NCBI GenBank assembly: GCA_964459305.1
Contig: CAYWNA010000068.1
Location: 1-54,541, forward strand
Direction of reading: 5' to 3'
DNA: 54,541 bases
Source of the DNA: CAYWNA01 sp964459305
Lineage (GTDB): Bacteria; Planctomycetota; Planctomycetia; Pirellulales; Pirellulaceae
Position numbers and translations under genes: made by a program. Every line of letters starts with the position of its first letter. Positions within the stretch are counted from its first letter, which is position 1. Below the pieces are notes generated by a model. That model was not told where the DNA came from, ran no database searches, and was given only the letters and a program-made list of their open reading frames with translations. This document shows, in pieces, positions 1-9,576 of the stretch.

Positions 1-1
1 T

Positions 2-311
2 CCACGGCCACGACCATTTCTTTGCCAAACAAGATGTGGACGGCATCGTCTACCAGCTCGTACCTCAGCCGGCCCACAACCGTCATGGCAACGTGCGAAT
101 CGCCGCCGAATATGGTTACGTTCAAGGCAAGATTCTCGCCGGATCGGGCCATCTCCGCGTGGCTGTGACGCCCGGTAAGGCCACTGTCGAGTACATCCTT
201 TCAGTGCTTCAAGAAGACGAAAGGATAGGACTTGCGAACGGGAACGCAGCGCACACATACGTGATAGATCGTCCCATCAGGGAAGCGCTCAAAGCTCGTC
301 CGGTACAGTGA
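2..311 (+). CDS. Metallophosphoesterase, C-terminal fragment (gene enters from the left)
   Basis: Reading in the frame that opens at the window edge gives HGHDHFFAKQD and continues without a stop to TGA at 309-311. The His-rich GHDH at the very start matches the GHxH metal-binding motif near the end of calcineurin-like phosphoesterases. The fragment would therefore be the last ~100 residues, with the active-site lobe outside the window. A GTG at 36 is an internal codon, not the start. The gene converges with the protease that ends at 445. The call rests on one motif plus its position. Confidence 0.6.
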   Translation, partial: HGHDHFFAKQDVDGIVYQLVPQPAHNRHGNVRIAAEYGYVQGKILAGSGHLRVAVTPGKATVEYILSVLQEDERIGLANGNAAHTYVIDRPIREALKARPVQ

Positions 312-444
312 CGAGTGAGAATTGGCGGTCAAACGAAGATATGCGCCATTCCTTACCGGTAGCGGTGAAGCTCAGCTTCTGAGACGTGGCTGTGCCGACA
401 CATCTCAGCGCGGCGCCCTCGCAGCGCGTCGGCTGCCGGTGTGT

Positions 445-1410
445 TCACGGTGCCGCTGTGCCTGCCGCAAGTTGGCTGACTGGTCGGATCAGTTTCAATA
501 GACTCGCGGAGGGAATGCAGGTCTTGAAAACCATTTGCAGGTCCTGCTGACGATGCCCATCTTCCGTGTAGTAGATAGACTCGGTGCTGCTGACCACGGC
601 GACTACCTTTCCCTGACCGTTCAGCACCGGCGCACCGCTCGATCCGCGTGCGTAGTCGGCAGTGATGGCAACGGCAACGACGGACTTGCCCGCGGAGCGA
701 ATCTTCATGTAACGCGAAACGACGCCGGCCGTGCAACAGTAGAATCGGCCGTCCGGGTGACTGATAACGCTGACTGCCGAGCCGACCGGCGCCGCCGACG
801 AATTCTCGGCCAGAGACAAAGGCCGCAAGCCTTCGGCCTCCACCTGCAGAATCGCCAAGTCATCGGCGCGGTTCGCTGCGAGAATTCGTTGAACGGGGTA
901 GACGTGATGGTCGGCCGTCATCACCACCAGCGTTTCCTTCGTCGGCGAGTCGACCACGTGATGGTTTGTTACGATCACGCCCGACGAACTGATGACGAAC
1001 CCCGAAGCCGCGGTGACATGCCATCGCGAGCAATCGTCACATCGATAGAGCCCGCCAACCACGGCCACAGACTCCTTCGCGACATGGAATAACTCAGCCG
1101 GGTCGCCGACGGGCGGCGACCCCTGCGGCAGGTCCAGCTGACAACGATCAATGTCCAACTGCTCGATCAAATGCGACGATGCCACGGTTTGGCCCTGTTC
1201 GATTAGCGATACACCTTGTCGGATGAGCATGCGCTTGAGGATATCGTCCTCGATGCTGGCCGGTGCGAGGGGCTCGCCGTGGCTCTCTGTGCAGCGTTTT
1301 GCAGTGAAGTCCGGCCGGCTGCAATCGGGGCAGGGGTTTTTGTGTACGAGAAAGGCATAGCCGAGCGGCAACAACAGGAATGCCGTTAATGGCGCAAGTT
1401 TCCACCGCAT
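445..1410 (-). CDS. Secreted/membrane-anchored trypsin-like serine protease (S1, HtrA-type catalytic domain, no PDZ)
   Basis: Trypsin-like endopeptidase of about 320 residues. An N-terminal hydrophobic segment is followed by a Cys pair (CPDC). The catalytic domain carries NHHVV (His ~151), the ADDLAIL Asp (~184) and GSSGAPV (Ser ~258), which is the complete triad in DegP/HtrA order. A YRCDDCSRW segment just before the domain suggests a disulfide or zinc site. There is no PDZ domain after the protease domain. I place the start at the second ATG (1410) because the GGGAGAG Shine-Dalgarno abuts the first ATG at 1416 but lies 6 nt from the second. Substrate unknown. Confidence 0.8.
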   Translation of the reverse strand: MRWKLAPLTAFLLLPLGYAFLVHKNPCPDCSRPDFTAKRCTESHGEPLAPASIEDDILKRMLIRQGVSLIEQGQTVASSHLIEQLDIDRCQLDLPQGSPPVGDPAELFHVAKESVAVVGGLYRCDDCSRWHVTAASGFVISSSGVIVTNHHVVDSPTKETLVVMTADHHVYPVQRILAANRADDLAILQVEAEGLRPLSLAENSSAAPVGSAVSVISHPDGRFYCCTAGVVSRYMKIRSAGKSVVAVAITADYARGSSGAPVLNGQGKVVAVVSSTESIYYTEDGHRQQDLQMVFKTCIPSASLLKLIRPVSQLAAGTAAP

Positions 1411-1749
1411 GCACATCTCTCCCAGGTCAGAGGGGTCTTCCTGGAATTATGCATCACGCTGGGCGACCATGGGCTCAAACCCTAGGCAAGAAACGCCGAA
1501 ACGCCCGCGCCTGCACGGCAGGTACGGAGCAGCCGGCAGAGACTCCGTGGACCTCACAACACGCACATCTTGTTGCGAATGAGAATCTAACGAAGTTGTG
1601 CCGATTGTTACGTCGTGATTGTCGCCGTCCTCTCCGAGGTCGGTGACTATCTGCTTTCAGGATTTCGCATCCTTCAGGCACAAGTGGAATCATATTGACC
1701 GACGGTCCTTATACCCGCCGCGGCCAGGATTGGCACTTTTCCGCATGTG

Positions 1750-1810
1750 GCCGAAGTCGCCTGACTTTGGGCCGCGTAGGGGAAAACCAAACTCTGGCGA
1801 GTTCGGCTAC
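1750..1810. repeat. Dispersed palindromic repeat, copy 1, in a ~460-bp gene-free stretch
   Basis: Arms of the form gccgaagtcgcc..ctttgg and ccaaactctggcgagttcgg are near reverse complements, so the element folds into a long hairpin. A second copy lies at 51160-51225, with an identical 24-bp right arm. I see no gene in the rest of 1411-1876. Confidence 0.7.
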
Positions 1811-1876
1811 GGGTCTGACTTGCCCGTGGACGGTATAGGCTCACGCACTGCTCGGTCGGTTAGCCTGCCTGAGCCC

Positions 1877-2422
1877 CTACTGTGGCTGTATCCACGGAAC
1901 GTCGGGACGACCAGCGCGTTGGTTTGCCCAGCGGGCAAGAACGAACAGCAGGTCCGAGAGCCGGTTAGCGTAGGCCATGGCTTCGGGTGCCACGGGCCGG
2001 TCGGCGGAGAAGGCGACCAGCCGTCGCTCGGCACGACGGCAGATGGTCCGGGCCAGGTGCAGGCCCGCGGCGGCGGGGCAGCCCCCGGGCAAAATGAACC
2101 CGCGAAGCGGCGTCAATGCGTCTGTCACCTTGTCAATCCAATCCTCAAGGCGTTTGACGTCGGCCGGCATTAAGCCTAGGTGTCCGGCCCCGGCGCCCGC
2201 CAAATGAGAGCCGAGTCGGAAAAGGTCGTGTTGCACGGCGCCGAGGATATCGTCAAGTTCCGCATCGGTCGTCGGCAGCCAAGACCGCACGAGGCCGATA
2301 GCACTGTTCAGTTCGTCGATCGTGCCATTGGCCTCGACGCGTGCGGAATCTTTGCGCTCGCGCCGGCCATCGGCTGCGCCGGTTTCGCCCGCGTCGCCAG
2401 TTCTGGTGTAGATATTGGCCAT
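1877..2422 (-). CDS. PduO-type ATP:cob(I)alamin adenosyltransferase
   Basis: Transfers the adenosyl group of ATP to cob(I)alamin, making coenzyme B12 in the cytoplasm. The 181-residue length is normal for the family. The N-terminus has the signature TRTGDAGETG (residues 6-15), followed by RVEANGTIDELNSAIG, and a conserved RRAERRL near the C-terminus; these are the ATP-binding and trimer-interface segments of PduO/MMAB enzymes. It lies 51 bp downstream of the large secreted protein on the same strand. No cobalamin genes are nearby, so it is probably a stand-alone salvage enzyme. Confidence 0.93.
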   Translation of the reverse strand: MANIYTRTGDAGETGAADGRRERKDSARVEANGTIDELNSAIGLVRSWLPTTDAELDDILGAVQHDLFRLGSHLAGAGAGHLGLMPADVKRLEDWIDKVTDALTPLRGFILPGGCPAAAGLHLARTICRRAERRLVAFSADRPVAPEAMAYANRLSDLLFVLARWANQRAGRPDVPWIQPQ

Positions 2423-2472
2423 GTATGTCTCCTGCTAGAATGTGGTGATGCAATACGGATCCCACGACCTGT

Positions 2473-5400
2473 TCATTGCTGCACAATGCACCCCAACTGC
2501 TGCGGATGGAGTGTCAGCGTTAACACGGCCCGACCGCCGATGATCTCCGGCTCCAGCGGTTGGTCGTTCCATGCGTCGTGGTAGGTCGCCCCTGGGCGAT
2601 GCCTGACTGCCAGCACGGGCCCGCGAACCGTTGTGTATCGAGCATTGAACAGCGTCCACGCGACCCGATTGTGCCCGGGAAAGCAGTTCGCGTGGACCTC
2701 CCGCTGTTCGGTGCGGACATCGGGAATCGGATGCGGCGAGGCAAAGCAATCCTCGTATTTCCGTTGAATCGCGAGGCCCCGCTTGATCCGATCGAGGTTT
2801 GGACCGGCGTAGAGACTCCAGGAGCAATCGTACAGAGCTTCGCCATTGAAGAATGGGAACTTCGAGTCGCCTGACCAGGGAGAGATCCCACATAGGAAGA
2901 CGAACTGCTTCAGATTGGGGAAAATGTACCGGTAGACGTTCTGCGCCGTGGCGGCGAACGGTTGGGCCACGTCGAGTTGGTCGTAGGTCTTTCCGAAGTG
3001 TTCGTGCCAGTCGAGGCAGTAGTAGTGGATATTGCCGTCGATGTACGGGAGGGCGGCGTCGGGCAGTGGGTACTCCGACCAGATCGCGACGTCGTCCGGC
3101 AGGCTCTCGCGAAGCTGGCGAATCATCGCATAGGTGCCCCGATCGACGTGCGAGGGGACCTCGTGCCCGTGATCGGGTGAGTAGCACGGCGAGGATCGGG
3201 AGTAAGGAAACACATCGACGTACAGGATCTTCACGCCCGTCTCGCGTTGGGTCCGACAGAGCGATTCGACGTACTGGTCGCGCCATGCCTTCGTGTTCCC
3301 GCACAGGTACCAGTTGTACTCGTCCTGGAGAGGCGATCCATCGCGTTTGCGGCGGGCGAGGCGTTCGCCGTGTTGCAGTCCGAAATCGGATTTCTTGTAG
3401 CAGCGATCGGAAAGCGTGTAGAGTGAGGCGGCGATCCCGTGTTTGTCCTGCAGCCGACGGATGGCGGCCTTCAGCGCCGGAGATCCGCCCGTGTACGAGT
3501 CGATCCGGTAGTCGCCGCTTGGGTGTCCGCGCCATCCGTTCTCTAGGTCAATCCATCCAAAAAAATGAAAAACCTGCGGGGTCATGCCCAGGTAGTCGGT
3601 GTCCACATGGACGAAGTCGTCGACGCGGTACAACTGGGTATCGGGCTCGTAGATCGGCACAGCCCACGAATAGAATTTCTTCGTCTGGTGGCACCGCAGA
3701 AGAAAGACGCGGCGAAACCAGTCCCGTGCCGAAAAAGGGGTCAGGTCCATTTTGCCGGAACGAATCGATCGGTGCTTCGCAGTCGCGCCGTTCGCAGAAA
3801 GTGGACCTGCCCCCTTTTTCCACCAGTCGCGATACGCTCGGACCGCCTCATGCCAGTCGCCCGGGTGAAAGACGAGGCACGACTCGGCGATCGTCACGTC
3901 GCGGAGCACCGGAAACCGCACCGTTGCGTCCAGCGGCCTCGCGCCAGTGGACTCGGCCGTAAGGTTCATTGTCAGCTGAGGCGTGTCGTCGATGCCAAGC
4001 CGCACCAAGAGTCTCAGAGGAATCGTAGGCAGCAAACTTTGCAACTGAATCGCAACCGAGCGACCGTCGACGCGGACTGCCTCGGTTTGAAACGCGCGAC
4101 CGGTCAGAACCGTGTCACCCAGTTCGACCTCGATTCCGGACGACGGCTCCAGGACGATTTCCGCTTCCGACGCGTGGTGCTTCAACGATCGGAGCGAGAA
4201 TCCCCGGCTACAGTCAATCTCCAAATCGTAGAACGTGTTGCTCAATCGAATCCGTTCGCCGTCGCGGCCTATTGCGGCGGTACGCTGTTGCGGTTGCGGC
4301 GGCTTGGAGACCTGAATCGGAGGGCCGGACACGAAAACCTCTGGGAACGCTCGCGTCGACGATGTATTGACCGTCACGGCGGCCAGGCTGAAGGTCCTGC
4401 TCGGCAGCCGATTGTGTAGGACGACGCTGGCGAGCGTCCGTTCGGGATCGGCCGGCACGACGTACGCGCCCATTGCCCGACGCACTCGGAAACCCATGTC
4501 GGCCAGTGAATAGGGGAAGGCAAAGTCGCGTTCGCCGTCGGCGTACACCAACTCGATCGCGAGAGTCTCGATGTCATCCACCGGACGAGGCCACGGTGGT
4601 CTCGCGTAGCACGAGTCGCTCGGCGGCAATTCGGCAGCCATCACAAAAAAGACCTCGCTCGCCCGGCGACCAACCGGAACCGTGATCAGGTCGTCACGCC
4701 CATGCGGCTTGCAGTAATGCCGGGTCGTCTTGATACCGAGAAAGTCGACCTCCTCGGCGTTTAGCCCGGGATCCTCTGGCGGCCGGATCAGGTTATGCTT
4801 ACCACCTGCGATCTCGAACGGAATCCCGCCGGCGATTGTCCGTTTGCCGCGAGCGGTATTGTCGAAGCGGTTACCACCGTCGACCTCTAGCCCATGCTTT
4901 TCGATGATACGACGAAACGAGCTGGCGCAATCGTCGTTGTATAGGTCGCCAAGATCGAGACACTCAAACCGGTCGTCGCCGCCAAGCGTTTTCGCGCGTG
5001 GGTCACCCAGTTGTGCCTCGACGTCCGGAAGCGAATCGCAGAACGAAAGCTCACCGATCTCGAACCGACCAAGCGAACCGCTCGTAGTCACCTCAACTCG
5101 CAGCGTGTCGATCGGAAAGGGGATCGTCCTTTTGCCGAAAACAACATGCCAACGATCGTCGTTCAGTACCTGTGCGACCGTGAGCAAAGCCAACGACGTC
5201 ATCTTTTCATCGGAGCCCCGCCCGGCAACGGAGATCACGCCCACGGGTGCATGGCTCCGCTCGATACCGCGGGCTCGATACCGCAGGCAATAGTAGGCGA
5301 CCGGGCCGCGGGGCGCGGGCTTCGGTACTGCACCGCACCAAATCATGGTTCGTGGGTACGGGAGTTGCCCAATGACCTCAAAGGCAACGCTGTCATCGCG

Positions 5401-5670
5401 CGCCTCGGCACGATGTGCCTCCTGGCCGGACCGAATTGCATCGTCGGGCGGGCCGTCGATGCGATGTAACCGCCGTGGCCGTTGGTCGGCACCGACTTCC
5501 TCAACGGCTGCGGTCCAAGGGATCGCGTCGACCGCAACGGTCCAGTTGGATTGCCCATGTCCCGCGTCGTCGGATGGCGAGGTAGGTTCGCCCGCCCATC
5601 CCGCGGTGCAGGGGCTCGCCAACGTCAGAAGAAATGCCCGAACGAAAACGCCAATGTTGCGTCGCACCAT
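2473..5670 (-). CDS. Large secreted glycoside-hydrolase-like protein with an in-frame REP-like insertion
   Basis: About 1065 residues. A GGAG six nt upstream supports the start at 5670, giving a signal peptide (RRNIGVFVRAFLLTLASP). The N-terminal ~600 residues look like beta-rich carbohydrate-binding or supersandwich modules. The C-terminal ~400 residues look like a (beta/alpha)8 hydrolase barrel (HFFGWIDLENGW, KILYVDVFPYS, IWSEYPLPD, HYYCLDWHEHFG), resembling DUF6259/GH36-like proteins; the acidic residues in VDVFP and WSEYP are candidate catalytic ones. Residues encoded by 3731-3820 come from an inserted palindrome. The substrate cannot be told. Longer in-frame starts to 5802 lack a ribosome-binding site. 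Confidence 0.6.
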   Translation of the reverse strand: MVRRNIGVFVRAFLLTLASPCTAGWAGEPTSPSDDAGHGQSNWTVAVDAIPWTAAVEEVGADQRPRRLHRIDGPPDDAIRSGQEAHRAEARDDSVAFEVIGQLPYPRTMIWCGAVPKPAPRGPVAYYCLRYRARGIERSHAPVGVISVAGRGSDEKMTSLALLTVAQVLNDDRWHVVFGKRTIPFPIDTLRVEVTTSGSLGRFEIGELSFCDSLPDVEAQLGDPRAKTLGGDDRFECLDLGDLYNDDCASSFRRIIEKHGLEVDGGNRFDNTARGKRTIAGGIPFEIAGGKHNLIRPPEDPGLNAEEVDFLGIKTTRHYCKPHGRDDLITVPVGRRASEVFFVMAAELPPSDSCYARPPWPRPVDDIETLAIELVYADGERDFAFPYSLADMGFRVRRAMGAYVVPADPERTLASVVLHNRLPSRTFSLAAVTVNTSSTRAFPEVFVSGPPIQVSKPPQPQQRTAAIGRDGERIRLSNTFYDLEIDCSRGFSLRSLKHHASEAEIVLEPSSGIEVELGDTVLTGRAFQTEAVRVDGRSVAIQLQSLLPTIPLRLLVRLGIDDTPQLTMNLTAESTGARPLDATVRFPVLRDVTIAESCLVFHPGDWHEAVRAYRDWWKKGAGPLSANGATAKHRSIRSGKMDLTPFSARDWFRRVFLLRCHQTKKFYSWAVPIYEPDTQLYRVDDFVHVDTDYLGMTPQVFHFFGWIDLENGWRGHPSGDYRIDSYTGGSPALKAAIRRLQDKHGIAASLYTLSDRCYKKSDFGLQHGERLARRKRDGSPLQDEYNWYLCGNTKAWRDQYVESLCRTQRETGVKILYVDVFPYSRSSPCYSPDHGHEVPSHVDRGTYAMIRQLRESLPDDVAIWSEYPLPDAALPYIDGNIHYYCLDWHEHFGKTYDQLDVAQPFAATAQNVYRYIFPNLKQFVFLCGISPWSGDSKFPFFNGEALYDCSWSLYAGPNLDRIKRGLAIQRKYEDCFASPHPIPDVRTEQREVHANCFPGHNRVAWTLFNARYTTVRGPVLAVRHRPGATYHDAWNDQPLEPEIIGGRAVLTLTLHPQQLGCIVQQ
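3731..3820. repeat. 90-bp REP-like palindrome inserted in frame in a coding sequence
   Basis: Arm gaaaaaggggtcaggtcca (3731-3749) and its inverted copy tggacctgccccctttttc (3802-3820) match over 19 nt with one mismatch. The element spans exactly 30 codons and keeps the host reading frame, adding a segment that begins KGAGPLSANG. The arms resemble REP/RAYT-type palindromes. No RAYT transposase is in the window. Confidence 0.75.
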
Positions 5671-5764
5671 AGATGACTCCATCGAGTGGTCAGGATTGAC
5701 GACTCTGGCGAGCACGGCTACCGACATTCCTAACCGGCCGCGGCACAAAGACCAGTTTGCAGGA

Positions 5765-6874
5765 CTACTCTCGCCGTTGTGTGGCGCCATCGTCTGGCTC
5801 AATTTCTCCGCACGCCGCCAGAGCCAGGATGCAGTAAGCGGTACCGGCGTGGGTGAGGTAGTGCTTCTGGTCTTTCCAAAGCGACCTGGTGAACCATCGC
5901 CCGCTGGCGCGCTGATGGGTCTTTAGCCAGGCAATTCCCTTTTGAATCCGCGGTTCATCGGCCGCGACGCCCGTGCGGCGGAGCACATAGATCGCAAAGC
6001 CCGTTCCATAGCCGTCGCTGGATTTCAGGTCCTGCTGCTGATCGTCGGACCGTTCCCAGTTTTTGCCCATTGTGGCCAAGCCCCAACCGCCGTCGGGCTT
6101 CTGCAGGGCGAACAGATCTTGAACAACTTGTTGCCGCTCCGACTCGGTCATGATCCCGTCAACGTTCACCGAAGCCAGCAGCTTCATTGCGCGATGGTGC
6201 AGGTTGGTGGGCGGGTTGTTCCCAAAGTACTCGCGGATCTTGTCGAGCCCGGCTTTTGCAGCCGGTGTTTCCGCGTACCCGTCCGGAGCAGCACCCACTC
6301 CGATAACGGCCACGGTCGCGCCGTAGTGGTCGTCGATCTCTGATGGCGGTTGGTTGTATTTCATCCAGTCGAAGCCGCCATCCTCACGCTGCACCGTCCA
6401 GATGCGGTCCAGCGCCTTGCGCGTTATTGGGTGCAGTTTCCCGGTCGTAAGCGCATCGTTTTGTGCCAGCATCGACGCCACCATGACGCGTTCCGTCACT
6501 TGATACTTCACCCTCCGCGGGTTTTCGGCCAAATGTTCCAGCTTCGCTCTCAGTTGCTCATGTGCCGGCACCTTCCAGCCGGCCAACGGGCGAGTGAAGA
6601 AAAAAGCGTAATCGGAATGACACGCAAAGCACTTACGATCTTTCTTCCAATTCAGTGCGACCGCGTCAAGGAAACGAACCGCGGCATCGCCCGAGAATTC
6701 GTCACGGATGGGCTCGTCGGGTCGGTTTGCCTCAAGGGGCATGACGTTTTCGAGCGTCAGAGGTTCCTCGGCGCTGGATATCGCGGCCCCGACTCCCACA
6801 ATCATCAGAATTACCAGGCAACGGTTCGCAGAGTACTCCAATGGCCCGGATGTGAATAAAGTCTTGGTGAACAT
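5765..6874 (-). CDS. Secreted alpha/alpha-toroid (squalene-hopene-cyclase-like) protein with a CxxCH haem motif
   Basis: 369 residues with an N-terminal signal/anchor (about residues 18-34), so periplasmic or surface. A single CFACH (residues 82-86) fits covalent c-type haem binding. The rest consists of repeats of the terpene-cyclase/prenyltransferase alpha-toroid type, with QW-like motifs WTVQREDGGFDW and LQKPDGGWG. I do not see the DxDD motif expected of an active class II terpene cyclase, so cyclase activity is doubtful. AGGAG 8 nt before the ATG supports the start. Same strand as the flanking secreted genes. Confidence 0.65.
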   Translation of the reverse strand: MFTKTLFTSGPLEYSANRCLVILMIVGVGAAISSAEEPLTLENVMPLEANRPDEPIRDEFSGDAAVRFLDAVALNWKKDRKCFACHSDYAFFFTRPLAGWKVPAHEQLRAKLEHLAENPRRVKYQVTERVMVASMLAQNDALTTGKLHPITRKALDRIWTVQREDGGFDWMKYNQPPSEIDDHYGATVAVIGVGAAPDGYAETPAAKAGLDKIREYFGNNPPTNLHHRAMKLLASVNVDGIMTESERQQVVQDLFALQKPDGGWGLATMGKNWERSDDQQQDLKSSDGYGTGFAIYVLRRTGVAADEPRIQKGIAWLKTHQRASGRWFTRSLWKDQKHYLTHAGTAYCILALAACGEIEPDDGATQRRE

Positions 6875-6993
6875 TCTGAGTTCTCCTGTCAGCTATTCAA
6901 AATGGAGTCAATACCGCATCGATACGTACGTCAAGTCCTTGTCGAGAGCCGGTCGACCGCCGAAGGCAACCACTGCTTGTTGCCCGTGACCGA

Positions 6994-8076
6994 TCATTCG
7001 ACCGGATATCCCAGCTCCTTCAAATTCGCTTTGACGTGCGGATAGATCCGCATCGCATTCCGGAAATAGATCTTCTCCAGCACCTCGGTGGGTAGAGCAA
7101 GGCCCTGGATCTTGCGTTTCCCCTCCTCGCCCATGCGGACGCCGCCTTGTCCCTTCGTCACGTCCACAAAGTCGCTGGGCACAATCTTGTCGGTCTCCAG
7201 GTAATCGAAGTAGCGCTTGTAGTTGGCCGCCCTGGTCTTGAATTTGTCGCCAGCTCCGCCCAGATCGGGAGCAAACCATTTCGTCCCCATGTCGGTGCCA
7301 AAAAGGACCCGGTCGGCATACTCGATCATGAAGTCCCTCAGATTCTCGCGGTTGACGAAGTGAAGCATCTCGGCCGTCGTGGCAATGTCGACGTTCAGGT
7401 TGGGATATGTTGTGAGCATGTAGCGCAGATAATCCAGTTGCTCATCCGAGTAGCAGAGCCATAGCATGTGGGCGTTGACCACAACCAGTTTTGGATGTTT
7501 GATGAGAACGTTCTCCCATCTGCGCTGGTGTTGCCAAAACACGACTGGGTCTGGAATCCATCCGGTGGTTCGCCGTCCATAGATCCCACACGGATTGGCC
7601 ACGTGCGTCGAGGCGGCGACCATCCCGATCTCTTCCATTTTGGAAAACGTCGGATCGTTATCGGCGTGGTCGATCCGAACGCCGGGTTGCCAGCCCGGGT
7701 AGAACTTGAAGCCCACCACGCCCCGCTTTTGCCAGTCCACCAGTTCCTGTGCCGAGAACTTCAGACCGTCCGAGATCTTATAGTCACTGATCGTCCACAG
7801 GATCCTGCCGTTGTAGCGTTTCTTGAGTTCATCGAGATCGGGTGGTTCCGGGCCGTTGAGGCTGATCCACATGGCCATCTCGACGTCGAACTGGGTCTTG
7901 ATGGCGTCGCGCAGTTCCATGTACTCGTCAATCACCTCCCAGGTGGGACGGATATGGGCATGGACATCGACACGTGGCATGGTCGAGAGTGTAAACGGGC
8001 TTGCTGCGCTGGCGAAGGCCGGAACGCACAGCATAAGGAGCACCGCCCAAGTGAATCTGAGACTATGATGATGCAT
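6994..8076 (-). CDS. Secreted amidohydrolase-family metal-dependent hydrolase
   Basis: 360 residues with a clear signal peptide (hydrophobic about residues 8-24). The mature protein opens with VDVHAHI, the HxH metal-ligand motif of amidohydrolase_2-type TIM barrels. Later the segments NPCGIYGRR, VVNAHM and LFGTDMGTKW supply the expected His and Asp positions of the barrel. The family hydrolyses or decarboxylates small ring or amide compounds; the substrate here is unknown. AGGAGG lies 7 nt before the start. It is separated by 118 bp from the toroid gene downstream, probably transcribed with it. Confidence 0.8.
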   Translation of the reverse strand: MHHHSLRFTWAVLLMLCVPAFASAASPFTLSTMPRVDVHAHIRPTWEVIDEYMELRDAIKTQFDVEMAMWISLNGPEPPDLDELKKRYNGRILWTISDYKISDGLKFSAQELVDWQKRGVVGFKFYPGWQPGVRIDHADNDPTFSKMEEIGMVAASTHVANPCGIYGRRTTGWIPDPVVFWQHQRRWENVLIKHPKLVVVNAHMLWLCYSDEQLDYLRYMLTTYPNLNVDIATTAEMLHFVNRENLRDFMIEYADRVLFGTDMGTKWFAPDLGGAGDKFKTRAANYKRYFDYLETDKIVPSDFVDVTKGQGGVRMGEEGKRKIQGLALPTEVLEKIYFRNAMRIYPHVKANLKELGYPVE

Positions 8077-8248
8077 CGTTACGCCTCCTGGTAGAATTGG
8101 ATTAGTGAACGACCGATTGAACCGCCATTACCATTCGGAATTTGCTCGGATACGCCTCGAGCAACAGAAGTGCTTTCATGCTAACAGAGCGGCTTGCGAC
8201 CTGCCAGTTGGCGCAGGTACCGCTGCGTGCCGACGGTCGCGGAGGCTT

Positions 8249-9352
8249 CTACGAACTATCGCCCCGCGGCACGCCAAGGCATAACCGGAAGCCATCGCGG
8301 GAGTCGGAGTAGTTGTGACCGCGGAGCCCGAGGCGAACGGCGCAGCGGGAAAACCCGGGTATGGCAAGAAACGAGACACCCCGACACACGCGCCGGGGAG
8401 TATCGTCGAGACACACATCTTCGTGCGCCCCTTTCGGATCCCAGTGGTCCAGGCAGATCTCCCACACATTTCCCAACATATCAGCCAGACCGAAACCGTT
8501 GCGCCCCTTTTGACCATAGTGGTCCACCGGCGAGAGAAAAGCGAAGCCATCGCTCCACGGCACCTCTGCTCTCGACCAGCCTTTCTGTCTTCCCGGCAAT
8601 CGATCATTCCCGTTGATGTTTAACCTTCCCTCGCCGTCCTCCAGATCGTTCCCCCACCAAAAGATCGTGCTTTCGCGCCCGCCGCGGCATGCATACTCCC
8701 ACTCGGCGTCCGTGGGCAACCGGTATTCCAGGCCAGCGGGCAGTCGACCTGCCTTGTGCTCCCTTTTCGTCAGCCACCCGCAGAACTCCCGCGCGTCGTT
8801 CCAGCTCACGCAGACGACCGGGTGATCGTCTTGCACTGCGAATCCGAAATTCGGGTCGCGCCAGCTCTTGTCCGTCATCGATTTCCACGGATGCGGAGGC
8901 ACCTTGGAGGAACTCTTCCACTCCAAATCAAAACACTGCGTCCCGCCGCCCGGTTTCTCCGCGTCAGTGACGTAGCCGGTATCTTCTACGAACCTGCGCC
9001 ATTGTCCTACGGTGACTTCCGTGCGGCCCAGCCAGAAACCGTCTCTGATGCATGTCAGGCGCGGATCGCCTTCAAACCTCTCCCGCCCGTCGCCTCCTTT
9101 TCCCGGCGCGGCCCGGCCTTCCGGGCCGGTGGTCCAGGCACGCTCTTCCGGCGTGCTGCCCATCATGAATTTGCCGGACGGGATGTACACCAACTCGATC
9201 GCGGCGCCGTGGCCAAGATCCACCATCTTCGTCTCGCCGTTGGCTCGCTGGTCGGCTTGGGCGACATCAACGATAACAGTGACACCACAAATGGTCGCAA
9301 TGAACAAGAGCGGCGATGAGACCTTTGCCAATACAACATTGAGACTTCTCAC
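8249..9352 (-). CDS. Secreted formylglycine-generating-enzyme (SUMF1)-like protein
   Basis: The FGE-sulfatase fold is recognisable from IPSGKFMMGS, FWLGRTEVTVGQWRRFVEDTGYVTDAE, HPVVCVSWNDAREFCGWL, RLPTDAEWEYACRGG, GLADMLGNVWE, RVCRGVSF and DGFRLCL. A GTG start at 9352 is preceded by AAGGAG at 8 nt and gives a good signal peptide, so I prefer it to upstream ATGs. The family includes true FGEs, which oxidise a sulfatase Cys, and many non-catalytic relatives. The usual Cys pair of aerobic FGE is not clearly conserved, and no sulfatase is adjacent. A protein-binding or unknown role is possible. Confidence 0.78.
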   Translation of the reverse strand: MRSLNVVLAKVSSPLLFIATICGVTVIVDVAQADQRANGETKMVDLGHGAAIELVYIPSGKFMMGSTPEERAWTTGPEGRAAPGKGGDGRERFEGDPRLTCIRDGFWLGRTEVTVGQWRRFVEDTGYVTDAEKPGGGTQCFDLEWKSSSKVPPHPWKSMTDKSWRDPNFGFAVQDDHPVVCVSWNDAREFCGWLTKREHKAGRLPAGLEYRLPTDAEWEYACRGGRESTIFWWGNDLEDGEGRLNINGNDRLPGRQKGWSRAEVPWSDGFAFLSPVDHYGQKGRNGFGLADMLGNVWEICLDHWDPKGAHEDVCLDDTPRRVCRGVSFLAIPGFSRCAVRLGLRGHNYSDSRDGFRLCLGVPRGDSS

Positions 9353-9576
9353 AGCGTGTTCTCCTTTTCGATGATTCTCCATTTCGCACATACTTTTTCC
9401 GTATGGCGACAGTTCCGTCCAGGTAGCCAATGACGCAGCACTGACGGCAGATACGAGTACAGTGTACCACCATTCAGGCGACACGGGAGTTGATTGGCCC
9501 CTCGACAAGCGTCAGAATGGCCGATGGTTTCGTGGAACGAAGTAGTCCTTGTCGCACGCCTTGGAGGAATGTGTTC

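Noticed and set aside
5671..5802. Longer N-terminus for the 2473 gene
   Set aside because: It has no ribosome-binding site and would bury the signal peptide. The ATG at 5670 has GGAG at 6 nt.
8256..9374. Several long plus-strand ORFs over the FGE-like gene
   Set aside because: They are Arg/Pro/Ser-rich shadow frames typical of GC-rich DNA, without ribosome-binding sites or recognisable motifs.
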